From the NCBI RefSeq assembly GCF_000265365.1, contig NC_018011.1, positions 2,373,501 to 2,437,500 of the forward strand: a stretch of DNA of 64,000 nucleotides. The letters run 5' to 3'. Source of the DNA: Alistipes finegoldii DSM 17242 (GTDB taxonomy: Bacteria; Bacteroidota; Bacteroidia; Bacteroidales; Rikenellaceae). This document shows positions 9,690 to 16,932 of this stretch, piece after piece (the stretch's first letter is position 1; each line of letters starts with the position of its first letter). The notes under the pieces were generated by a model. The model saw only the letters and a list, made by a program, of their open reading frames with translations. It was not told the origin of the DNA and ran no database searches. The position numbers and the translations under genes are program-made.

Positions 9690-10580
9690 TCAAAAAATAT
9701 TGTCCTGATATAAGTTTACATATGCCTTCCGAACAACCGTCTTTCGGCCCCAATGATGTTTGAGTTTCCCGGTTCTAAGTTCCGCTTCCAAGGGCGTAAG
9801 CCAATCGCAGCTGGCATGAGGTCTGAGTGAATTGTAAAGGATAACGATCTGGTCGATGCGTTCTTTTGCTGCCTGAAAACTTTCAAAACATTCCTCGTCG
9901 ATCCATTCGCTCTTCAGAATACCGTTCACCCGTTCGGCAACGGCATTCTCATACGGATCGCCCTTTTCAGTCATGCTGATGCGAATCCCATTATCGGTCA
10001 GCAATTTCACATATTCTTTCGAACAATATTGGCATCCTCTGTCCGAATGATGGATTAACCCTTGCCGTTTTTGCTGCGGAGTCTGGTCTATGGCCATCCT
10101 CAGTGCACGGAGCGCTCCGTCCCGTTCCAATGTCGTATTCAGATCATAGCCTACGATCCGTTTGGAATAGGCATCCGTTATCAAAGCCAGATATGCAAAT
10201 CCTTCTTTCAAAGAAATGTACGTAATATCTCCGACCCATAAACGATGCGGCCGCTCGAGGTCGAAACCCCGGATCAGATTCGGATATTTACGCATCCAGT
10301 GCCGCGAGCAGGTCGTAACGCTGTATTTCTTCCGACGTTTGACCAGAAGATTGTTTTCCGAAAGCAGCGTAAATAACCGATCCCGACTGACCGGAAATCC
10401 GTCTTGTTGCAGCAAATGCCACAGTTTACGACCGCCGAGCCTGGGCATCAGTTTCCGGTAGTAACCCACCCGCTCCAAAAGAAGGGTGTCGGACAAAGAT
10501 CCTTCCCTATTACGCCGTAAATGTTTATAATAGGCCTGACGGGTATAGCCGAACAACCCGCACAGAAACGACAGGCTCAT
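9690..10580 (-). CDS. IS3-family transposase OrfB (DDE integrase domain)
   Basis: A 296-aa catalytic subunit with an N-terminal HTH_21-like region (RLGGRKLWH) and the rve core: D in VGDITY, D in HHSDRG and E in AVAERV. Its ATG overlaps the OrfA stop (ATGA). The frame is also open upstream to a run of seven A (minus-strand sense of 10625-10631). A -1 slip there would make an OrfAB fusion, the active transposase in this family, while the ATGA overlap gives free OrfB. No damage is seen. Confidence 0.92.
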   Translation of the reverse strand: MSLSFLCGLFGYTRQAYYKHLRRNREGSLSDTLLLERVGYYRKLMPRLGGRKLWHLLQQDGFPVSRDRLFTLLSENNLLVKRRKKYSVTTCSRHWMRKYPNLIRGFDLERPHRLWVGDITYISLKEGFAYLALITDAYSKRIVGYDLNTTLERDGALRALRMAIDQTPQQKRQGLIHHSDRGCQYCSKEYVKLLTDNGIRISMTEKGDPYENAVAERVNGILKSEWIDEECFESFQAAKERIDQIVILYNSLRPHASCDWLTPLEAELRTGKLKHHWGRKTVVRKAYVNLYQDNIF

Positions 10581-10990
10581 TGCTGTGTGTCTTTCTTTGA
10601 GACGCTGGACTGTCCGGCTGCGGATTTTTTTAGCAGGTCGATACCGTATTCTTCTTGGAGGATATCTCCCATGATCTCATAGCCTTCCAGACGTAATAAA
10701 GCCTCTTCCAAGCGCCGCCGAAGGGCTTTGTTCTCGGATAATAATTCACTGGCTTCTTCACTCGTAACGCGGGACATGATCGGATAAGGATTAGGGGTAC
10801 TCACAAAGCTACAACTATTTTTCGCTTTCCACCGCTGACCCATCTTATGAATCGTAGACATGGGAATACCATGTTCTTCGGAGAGTTGGCGAGCCGTCTT
10901 GACTCCGCTCAAATACTCCTGTAAAATCAGATGACGCAACTGACGCGATAAATAATGACGTGATAAGTCTGAATTCGTTTTTTGCTGCAT
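10577..10990 (-). CDS. IS3-family transposase OrfA (HTH)
   Basis: A 137-aa protein with an HTH_29/HTH_23-type DNA-binding segment at about residues 20-60 (LRHLIL, ARQLSEEHGIPMSTIH) and a leucine-rich coiled coil near the end (LLSENKALRRRLEEALLRLE). It binds the IS ends. The frameshift run (A7) lies near its 3' end at 10625-10631. Confidence 0.88.
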   Translation of the reverse strand: MQQKTNSDLSRHYLSRQLRHLILQEYLSGVKTARQLSEEHGIPMSTIHKMGQRWKAKNSCSFVSTPNPYPIMSRVTSEEASELLSENKALRRRLEEALLRLEGYEIMGDILQEEYGIDLLKKSAAGQSSVSKKDTQQ

Positions 10991-11043
10991 AAGATTTACT
11001 CTTTTCTGTAAACCTTTTTCAGGACGGGACAGATTGAAACAGT

Positions 11044-11103
11044 TGGTCTGAGTTGGACTGACATGGACTATGATGGACTATCATAGACTTACATGGACAT
11101 ATA
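11044..11103 (+). repeat. Tandem 10-bp TGGACT repeats (about six units)
   Basis: Units start every 10 bp at 11044, 11054, 11064, 11074, 11084 and 11094, each close to TGGACTnnnA; the first, fifth and sixth units are degenerate. Partial inverted copies follow near 11154-11177 (ATCCATGTCAGTC and TAGTCCAT). The helical phasing suggests a cooperative protein-binding site. The stretch from 11035 to 11257 has no recognisable gene. Confidence 0.6.
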
Positions 11104-11257
11104 TTTTGGAGTATCTCCTTTCGATTTAAATTGAAATCTATATTCCACTATAATCCATGTCAGTCAACGGTAGTCCATTTCATTTTTTCCAATGTAAATC
11201 TGCTTCCTACGAAATAAAAGCTATGTAAGTGATCGAAGGCAGAACCATGATTCAACA

Positions 11258-11863
11258 ATGAAAAATCACAAGAGAATCAAGGAATGTTTCGGCGATTTCG
11301 AAAATATTAAATTAACCATAAATCAGAACATGAACGAATACACATTCTATCAAGATCATAAAGGTACGATCTGGCAGCGGAGCCATTTCTCAGTGAATGC
11401 CGAGTCTCTAAATGAAGCAAAGCAGATCATAGCAGCCAACAACCTGTCTTCGAACTTCGTCGGTGATCTGGACGACGGACAAACCATTGTTTTCCACAAG
11501 TCAGAGTACCTATACGATACTTTGAGCAGTATGGTTCCCGATCATAACCAAGGACATGCCACGATAATCGTTCTCGATTCGAACCATGAGACTATCTGCA
11601 TGAACGGCCACGATCCGCAGGTGGACCGATCTGTGCGGAAGGAGCTGCGGGTCTTCGCCTGGCCTTACAAACTACTGCCCCGCAATGCTTCCGACGAAGA
11701 GATTCTCAAGGCATGGGAGAATGGGCCCATACCAGCCCCGGAAGATGAAAGGGAGATGTCCGAAGTAGAAATATACACGCCTGATGAGTTTTCTGAGAGG
11801 ATCAATGACAATAAATGCGCTTTCGACAATTATTATGTTCGTTTCATTATAATAACCTTATGA
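11258..11863 (+). CDS. Hypothetical protein (201 aa)
   Basis: Not recognised. A soluble protein with no signal peptide or membrane segment; an acidic region rich in Glu and Asp lies at about 145-185 (EDEREMSEVEIY), preceded by a conserved-looking RVFAWPYKLLPRNASDEEIL stretch. It stops three bases before the ATG of a small broken gene, so the two were probably co-transcribed. Comparable acidic accessory proteins occur in Bacteroidetes mobile elements, which is context rather than a function. Confidence 0.6.
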   Translation: MKNHKRIKECFGDFENIKLTINQNMNEYTFYQDHKGTIWQRSHFSVNAESLNEAKQIIAANNLSSNFVGDLDDGQTIVFHKSEYLYDTLSSMVPDHNQGHATIIVLDSNHETICMNGHDPQVDRSVRKELRVFAWPYKLLPRNASDEEILKAWENGPIPAPEDEREMSEVEIYTPDEFSERINDNKCAFDNYYVRFIIITL

Positions 11864-11865
11864 AC

Positions 11866-12058
11866 ATGACAAAAATAGCAAAACTGTGTAGCAGTAAGTC
11901 TGCTCACACGGATCATCGTTGATGAAACAGATTCCGAAGAGGAGAATCTGGCTACCGCCAAGCCTCAATTTATCTGCAAAATCAACACGGACCTTGGAGA
12001 TAACGTTGAATTTATCGAAGAAGATACCGAATGTCCTTTCGATCCGGAAACAGATTGA
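11866..12058 (+). pseudogene. Small accessory protein gene with a probable frameshift
   Basis: ATG 11866 opens MTKIAK and then runs out of frame at a stop near 11922. Shifting one base after GCAAAAC opens a clean frame (CVAVSLLTRIIVDE through an acidic tail ending ECPFDPETD) to TGA 12056-12058. Composition on both sides reads as one about 63-aa protein. A one-base indel in the A4 run is the simplest explanation, either a real mutation or a sequencing error. A terminator follows at 12113. Confidence 0.5.
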
Positions 12059-12112
12059 ACGCCCGGAAACCTATTGAAACGAACGCTGATTTAGATCAAA
12101 ATTATAACTCAG

Positions 12113-12141
12113 AGCATGGCCGAATCAAGCCATGCTTTTTA
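12113..12141 (+). terminator. Rho-independent terminator
   Basis: A perfect 8-bp stem AGCATGGC / GCCATGCT with an 8-nt loop, followed by five T. It ends the 11258-12058 transcript. Confidence 0.75.
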
Positions 12142-12154
12142 ATTATCCATAACC

Positions 12155-12412
12155 ATGAAAACATTCGCAGATGTAAAACGTAAAATGAGACCCGGCACAA
12201 AGTGGCGTTGCATCCATCTTTTCGACAACACAGATATGGGTGTGCGAGCGGTTGGTAAAGCACAAACCAATGCCGTAGCATTCCTTAAACCCGACGGAAA
12301 ACTTATATGGCTCTTTTGGCCCAAGGCTAAAGACATACAAATCATCGACGAGAATACTTTTATCGTAACAGACAACGGTAGACCTATGCTGAAATATATC
12401 TTCGTAGAGTAA
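12155..12412 (+). CDS. Hypothetical protein (85 aa)
   Basis: Not recognised. A small basic, beta-rich protein (MRPGTKWRCIHLF, KLIWLFWPKAKDI, NTFIVTDNG) with no membrane segment. It begins 14 bp after a terminator and precedes the zinc-finger/HTH gene by 46 bp. The amino-acid pattern is convincingly coding, and no overlapping frame competes. Confidence 0.6.
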   Translation: MKTFADVKRKMRPGTKWRCIHLFDNTDMGVRAVGKAQTNAVAFLKPDGKLIWLFWPKAKDIQIIDENTFIVTDNGRPMLKYIFVE

Positions 12413-12458
12413 TAATTTCAGCCATAATACGCTGTAGAAATCTTAAAAATTAAAGCCT

Positions 12459-13319
12459 ATGCAAAAGAAAAGCAAAGGCCGGATATTGAGTATTACACGA
12501 ATATGTGGGTATTGCGGCAATCCCTTCGAAGCCCATAACAGTACAACTCGCTTTTGTTCAAGAAAATGTTATAACCGGGACTATTATCTCCATCATGCCC
12601 AAATTATGAATCTAAAAAGGGCCGAGCTGTATAAAAAAACCTACAAACCTCGAAATCCGGCAAAACCGAATCCTCTACCTGCTTCTGGAGAAATCACTAC
12701 TCCAGTGGACCTCATTTCCATCAAAGAAGCGGCGAGACGTATGTGTGTATGCAAACAAACGGTGTACAACTTAATCCATGCGAATCAAATCAGGGAAATT
12801 CGTTACACCTCACGTTTATCCTATGTAAAATGGAGTGAAATAGTGAATCATTTCAATCACAACAATCCGAAGATTCCGCAAATCACGTTGCCGAAAGGTA
12901 AACAGCCGTTGCGCAGGGAAGTAATTGCAAAATTCGAAAAGGCAACGGCAAAAGCAAAACTCAAGGAATCAACTCCGCTGTGGCTAACGCCACAGCAAGT
13001 ATGCGAAAGATACGATTTATCATCAATCAATATTGTCTACGCTTATGCCAGTAAATTTCATATAGTTAAAAAGAAAGTCCACCGGCATACATTGTATTCA
13101 AGCAAAGCCTTTGATGCCGTATTAGAACCTTATCCCGATAAAACGATGCCATCCGGGTATATAACCATAAAAGAGGCTTCACTGAGATACAATCTTTCTC
13201 TTACAGGAGTCCGAAAGAGACTTGACATTTTAGGTGTTAAATATACATGGTTTCAGAAATCGATTATTTTTCAGGAAGATGAGTTTGTGAAAAAATCCAA
13301 GAGACTTGAAATCGCCTGA
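12459..13319 (+). CDS. Zinc-finger plus helix-turn-helix DNA-binding protein
   Basis: A 286-aa protein. Residues 12-45 hold a zinc-ribbon-like CGYC...FCSRKC cluster. Three MerR/excisionase-like HTH segments follow: ISIKEAARRMCVCKQTVYNL (about 88-107), LTPQQVCERYDLSSINIVY (about 175-195) and ITIKEASLRYNLSLTGVRKR (about 235-255). Repeated HTH modules suggest binding to a multi-part site, for example at the ends of the element. It lies just upstream of the intact integrase, in the position of a recombination directionality or regulatory factor. That role is inferred. Confidence 0.7.
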   Translation: MQKKSKGRILSITRICGYCGNPFEAHNSTTRFCSRKCYNRDYYLHHAQIMNLKRAELYKKTYKPRNPAKPNPLPASGEITTPVDLISIKEAARRMCVCKQTVYNLIHANQIREIRYTSRLSYVKWSEIVNHFNHNNPKIPQITLPKGKQPLRREVIAKFEKATAKAKLKESTPLWLTPQQVCERYDLSSINIVYAYASKFHIVKKKVHRHTLYSSKAFDAVLEPYPDKTMPSGYITIKEASLRYNLSLTGVRKRLDILGVKYTWFQKSIIFQEDEFVKKSKRLEIA

Positions 13320-13397
13320 CAATTACCGCATTACAAAACACAAATAATTGATTGTATGGTTAGTAATAAATAACTTGCAATCCCAAAAAAATATAAC

Positions 13398-14525
13398 ATG
13401 AGAAGAGTAAAAGTTACAGTTCGCAGCCGTCCGATTTCCGGAGATCGACGCACGCTCTATCTTGATTATTACCCGGCAGTCCGCATTCCCGAAACGATGA
13501 AAATGATGCGGCAGGAAACATTGGGCATGTACCTGTATGATAAGCCGAAAAACCAGATTCAGAAACGGCATAATGAATCCACGCTTGCACAAGCGGAAGC
13601 TATACGCTGTCTCCGCGTCCAAGCTGTCATCAATGAAGAGTTTGGTTTTCTGGATAAACAACGCCTGAATACGGATTTTCTTGAATATTTCCGCAAAGAA
13701 ACCCTCATGCGGAATTGTAGTTGGGCAAGTTGCTACAAACACTTCAAGACATTCGTGGGCGGTAAATGTACTTTTGCCCAGATCAATGTCGATTTATGCG
13801 TGAAATTCCGGGAATATCTTCTGAAAGCTCCCCGCTTTGATACTTCCGCCAAAGCACTTTCCGTCAATACGGCTTCGGGTTACTACCGCAAATTCCGGGG
13901 TTTGCTTGCCATCGCATTACGCGACAAACTGCTGCAGGAAAATATCAATTTGTATCTGGACCGTATCGATGTAAAGCCCAACAAAATTGAATTTCTCACC
14001 CAGCAGGAATTGCTCAATCTGTCGAAGGCTCCTTGTGAAATTCCCGTACTCAAAAAAGCGTCGCTTTTCTCATGCCTAACTGGATTGCGATATAGCGACG
14101 TGCAGCGCCTCGAATGGAGCAATATCGTTCCGAATCTCGAAGGCACGGGGTATAATATCCGTACACGGACAAAGAAAACACAAGCGGAAATATCTCTGCC
14201 GCTAAGTCCGGATGCCTTGGAGCTATGCGGAGAGCGTAGTGACGGCGTAGTTTTCATCGGACTTAACCGCAACATGCTCAATGCTCCTCTGCGCCGGTGG
14301 ATCTCCGAAGCTGGAATTACAAAACATATCACTTTCCATAGTTTCCGGCACACCTACGCCGTGCTTCAGTTGGCAAGCGGGACCGATATTTACACCGTAA
14401 GTAAAATGCTCTCGCATAAGCATGTTACAACGACAGAAATCTACCTCGACCTGCTTGAAGAAACCAAGAGTAAAACCATCGGCCGCATTCAAATCCATAA
14501 AGATCACGATCCGGATGCAGCATGA
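13398..14525 (+). CDS. Tyrosine recombinase (intact second integrase)
   Basis: A 375-aa site-specific recombinase. It has an N-terminal arm-type domain (about 1-80) and a core-binding SAM-like domain (about 95-190). The catalytic domain carries Arg-I in TGLRYSD, HSFRHT (His/Arg-II), LSHKH and the Tyr nucleophile in TTEIY. Unlike the intron-split integrase it has the canonical first Arg. The neighbours are HTH proteins upstream and excisionase-like proteins downstream. This is the likely functional integrase of the element if the first one is not spliced. Confidence 0.92.
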   Translation: MRRVKVTVRSRPISGDRRTLYLDYYPAVRIPETMKMMRQETLGMYLYDKPKNQIQKRHNESTLAQAEAIRCLRVQAVINEEFGFLDKQRLNTDFLEYFRKETLMRNCSWASCYKHFKTFVGGKCTFAQINVDLCVKFREYLLKAPRFDTSAKALSVNTASGYYRKFRGLLAIALRDKLLQENINLYLDRIDVKPNKIEFLTQQELLNLSKAPCEIPVLKKASLFSCLTGLRYSDVQRLEWSNIVPNLEGTGYNIRTRTKKTQAEISLPLSPDALELCGERSDGVVFIGLNRNMLNAPLRRWISEAGITKHITFHSFRHTYAVLQLASGTDIYTVSKMLSHKHVTTTEIYLDLLEETKSKTIGRIQIHKDHDPDAA

Positions 14526-14557
14526 AGAAATAGTACTAACCAATAAAATGTTTAGAA

Positions 14558-14902
14558 ATGGACGAATCCACTAATTTGACATTCAACGACCTGCCGCAGG
14601 CAGTATGAATGATAGCGCAAGAACTGAAAGAACTCCGGGAAATGGTCGCGGTATTACAGCCTCCGAAACCCACGCGCCGGCCAATTCTTATCGATGAAGC
14701 CTGCAAGATTCTCGGTAAAGCCAAACCTACCGTATATACACTGTCCCGCTTAGGTGAAATTCCCAGTTGCAGACAGGGCCGAAAGGTTTATTTCTACGAA
14801 GATGAACTGCTTGAGTACATCAATTCCGGAAAAGTTACTACAGCCCGGGAAATACGGGAAACCGCAGAGCAGGCGCTATACAAAGGCACTCGACGCCGAT
14901 AA
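14558..14902 (+). CDS. Excisionase-like HTH protein with in-frame TGA at codon 17
   Basis: From ATG 14558 the frame reads MDESTNLTFNDLPQAV, then TGA (14606-14608), then continues directly MIAQELKEL to TAA 14902. The upstream part matches the usual N-terminus of Bacteroidetes excisionase-like proteins (LTF..LPQAV). The body is an HTH_17 fold (ILIDEACKILGKAKPTVYTL, then SCRQGRKVYFYEDELLEYI). An ATG follows the TGA immediately (TGAATG), so a 97-aa form could be made by reinitiation. It is either a nonsense allele rescued by reinitiation or a recoded TGA; five further in-frame TGAs occur in tra and mob genes. Confidence 0.65.
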
Positions 14903-15058
14903 ATGATGAATACGGCAGAGACCTCACCATCGAATCAGGTGGTGAGGTTTATTGTTGTCTTAGAAATCTGATTTAAGTTAAAGCTTAAGTTAAAAGAAAG
15001 CCCAAAACACATTGTGCATCTTTGCCGTACAAAACGACAACCAACAAGCGGTGAAACA

Positions 15059-15355
15059 ATGGATTCGGAACAACAGTTCAAAGAGATCAGAACCTTATGC
15101 GTTCTGATGATAGACAAGCTGGATAAGATTTCGGCTGAATTTCGGGAAATGTTTGGCGCACATAAACGAAACTCCGATGATATTATACTCGATTATCAGG
15201 ATGTATGTCAGATATTGCATATCAGTCTCAGGCATTTGCGCCGACTGGCAAATTCGAATGAATTACCGGGCTTCAAAATCGGCAGACGGCGTTTCTGGCG
15301 TAACTACGACGTGCAGGAATATATTCGCAAGATAGAAAAAAATAAGAATCGCTAA
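15059..15355 (+). CDS. Excisionase-like HTH DNA-binding protein
   Basis: A 98-aa protein. A short N-terminal helix is followed by an HTH_17 module: DYQDVCQILHISLRHLRRLA (about 43-62), then GFKIGRRRFWRNYDVQEYI. Such small proteins bend DNA at attachment sites or act as regulators in Bacteroidetes conjugative transposons. The start at 15059 is chosen over 15014 because the region upstream reads as leader. It is probably co-transcribed with the next gene (11-bp gap). Confidence 0.75.
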   Translation: MDSEQQFKEIRTLCVLMIDKLDKISAEFREMFGAHKRNSDDIILDYQDVCQILHISLRHLRRLANSNELPGFKIGRRRFWRNYDVQEYIRKIEKNKNR

Positions 15356-15366
15356 TCATATAAGTT

Positions 15367-15720
15367 ATGCCCAAAGAACCAAAGTATAAACTCATCGAAG
15401 AAGAAACGCTTCGGGAACTCTTATCCACACAGTTCCAACTCAGCTATTCTATTATCCTGCTCAGCTACATTTGCCAGAGAAATAAACTCGACACGACCCT
15501 TACTGCAAACGAAGCGGGTGGCATCATAAAATTATCTCCCCGCCAGATAAATGACGCCCGCAACCGCTGCCTGATACGGGCTGTAAACTGCGGGACATGC
15601 AAGCTATACAGCATCTTCGACCTTGCCATGCTTGCTGCGAACCTACACCGGAAACGGATGATTTCAAGTTTGAGACACGTAACCACCTATTCTGCTCAAA
15701 CACCCCGGGAATCCAAATAA
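15367..15720 (+). CDS. Hypothetical protein, probable HTH (117 aa)
   Basis: Not recognised with certainty. The central stretch LTANEAGGIIKLSPRQINDARNR has the spacing of a helix-turn-helix, preceded by a hydrophobic helix (LSYSIILLSYICQ). It lies in the excisionase-like cluster, 11 bp after the previous gene, and ends before a strong terminator. Confidence 0.6.
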   Translation: MPKEPKYKLIEEETLRELLSTQFQLSYSIILLSYICQRNKLDTTLTANEAGGIIKLSPRQINDARNRCLIRAVNCGTCKLYSIFDLAMLAANLHRKRMISSLRHVTTYSAQTPRESK

Positions 15721-15757
15721 TTCCCTCTGCTTTTTCTTTTTAAACTCACCTTTCGAA

Positions 15758-15797
15758 GGGACAGACCGCTTGTGAAAGCCGTCTGTCCCGCTTTTTT
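15758..15797 (+). terminator. Rho-independent terminator
   Basis: A 9-bp stem GGGACAGAC / GTCTGTCCC with a 14-nt loop and a GCTTTTTTA tail closes the integrase / excisionase-like operon. Confidence 0.85.
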
Positions 15798-16014
15798 ATA
15801 TTCTTATCCTAATTTAAAAATAATGCTTAAAAAACCACATAAATATGTTAGCACGATTCGGAGGCCCACTATATGTCACAGACGACTATATTCCTGGGAT
15901 ATATACTGAAATTTTCAACATACTGATACTCTCTGCCAGCCCCTCGGAGGTTCAACGACAATTACTACAGTTATGCTCCCGAAAAGGACATCAGAACCCC
16001 TATAATTATTTTAA

Positions 16015-16122
16015 ATGGGGATTTTCGGGGTCCTATTTCTGGCTGCAGCAACGATTATCATACTGTTCAAAGGAGTGCTTTGCATTCAAACATCTGACGA
16101 TAATGACTTATTCCCGGATTAA
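16015..16122 (+). CDS. Possible small membrane peptide (35 aa)
   Basis: ATG 16015 opens a short, mostly hydrophobic frame (GVLFLAAATIIILF) with an acidic tail, ending TAA. An overlapping 99-aa frame at 15845-16144 is also open. Neither is convincing; the 15798-16165 stretch may hold a degenerate gene. No RNA or repeat was recognised there. Confidence 0.25.
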   Translation: MGIFGVLFLAAATIIILFKGVLCIQTSDDNDLFPD

Positions 16123-16165
16123 TAAGCTCTTTATCAATAATTAATTCTCTAAGCGAAAATGACTT

Positions 16166-16726
16166 ATGGTAAAAGAACCTTTATATCTGCCCGGTGATAA
16201 GCAGGAACTCTTCGACCGTTATTTGGATAAAACGGCTCATGCCGACCTGATTGAACGCCTCCGTGTTATCACCGGAGCCCTTCAAAACAAACTTACACCG
16301 CAGAAACTCCGACTACACCGTATCGATCGTACCGACGCAATAACCTTGTTCCACGAGCGACAAAAGCTCACAAAGAAAATGTTTCAAGCAGTAGTGACAG
16401 ATTTTGCCGTGCGTGTCTGTACGAACCAGATTGAAATCTGCACGCAGCAATTCTATGAAGCGCCTCGCGGGAAAGAAGCCGAGCATATTGCGGCGTCCCG
16501 AATTCCCGACTTATGTGACGATACGGAGCTATTGGAACAAATGTACGAGTGGTGGAAAAACCTTCTTCCCGGCCAGAAAAAAGGCATTGCCAAAACCTTC
16601 GATGATGACTTTAACCCCGAATGGTGCTTCCGGGACAAAGAAGAAGAAACCATCCAATGTATTGATGCCTGCTGGCGCAGTTTGCCCTTGGAAACGCGCA
16701 TAGATATATATCACTATTGTGTTTGA
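16166..16726 (+). CDS. Hypothetical protein (186 aa)
   Basis: Not recognised. Soluble, probably all-helical, with three Trp-rich segments near the C-terminus (YEWWKNLL, EWCFRDKEEE, CWRSLP). It precedes ParB and is separated from it by a terminator at 16861. It ends TGA, followed two codons later by TAA. Confidence 0.6.
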   Translation: MVKEPLYLPGDKQELFDRYLDKTAHADLIERLRVITGALQNKLTPQKLRLHRIDRTDAITLFHERQKLTKKMFQAVVTDFAVRVCTNQIEICTQQFYEAPRGKEAEHIAASRIPDLCDDTELLEQMYEWWKNLLPGQKKGIAKTFDDDFNPEWCFRDKEEETIQCIDACWRSLPLETRIDIYHYCV

Positions 16727-16860
16727 CACACATAAAACTTAAATCCACCTTTTTGAACGTGAGACACACGTAAAACTGTACAACGAGCCTATGATAAAAC
16801 CCACCGTTGTAAACCTGCCGCAGAGTTTGAATCAAGCCTCCGGTATAATCTTTCATTTTG

Positions 16861-16890
16861 CCGGGAGCCATGCGCTCCCGGTTCTTTTTT
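16861..16890 (+). terminator. Rho-independent terminator before parB
   Basis: A perfect 8-bp stem CCGGGAGC / GCTCCCGG with a 5-nt loop and a TTCTTTTTT tail. It overlaps the start of the longest possible parB frame, so parB must start later (16933). Confidence 0.85.
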
Positions 16891-16932
16891 CCAGTAAAGC
16901 ATTTCAACATTTACCTTTTAATTCCAATCATT

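Larger units (their letters stand above)
9634..11031 (-). mobile_element. IS3-family insertion sequence (1398 bp)
   Basis: Perfect 26-bp terminal inverted repeats begin TGTCCCGTCCTG (9634-9659 and 11006-11031). They are flanked by a 3-bp target duplication GAT (9631-9633 and 11032-11034). Two overlapping transposase frames lie on the minus strand. All parts look intact. It separates the helicase-like gene from a 10-bp repeat array that begins 12 bp beyond its right end. Confidence 0.93.

Noticed and set aside
11044..11103. CRISPR-like array in the TGGACT repeats
   Set aside because: Units are contiguous 10-bp repeats without spacers.
15845..16144. 99-aa frame between the excisionase-like cluster and the 16166 gene
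   Set aside because: Composition is not convincing, no family seen, and it overlaps another weak frame; kept only as an uncertain region.
16858..16932. Extended N-terminus for ParB from 16858
   Set aside because: It runs through a strong terminator hairpin; ATG 16933 gives a normal ParB start.
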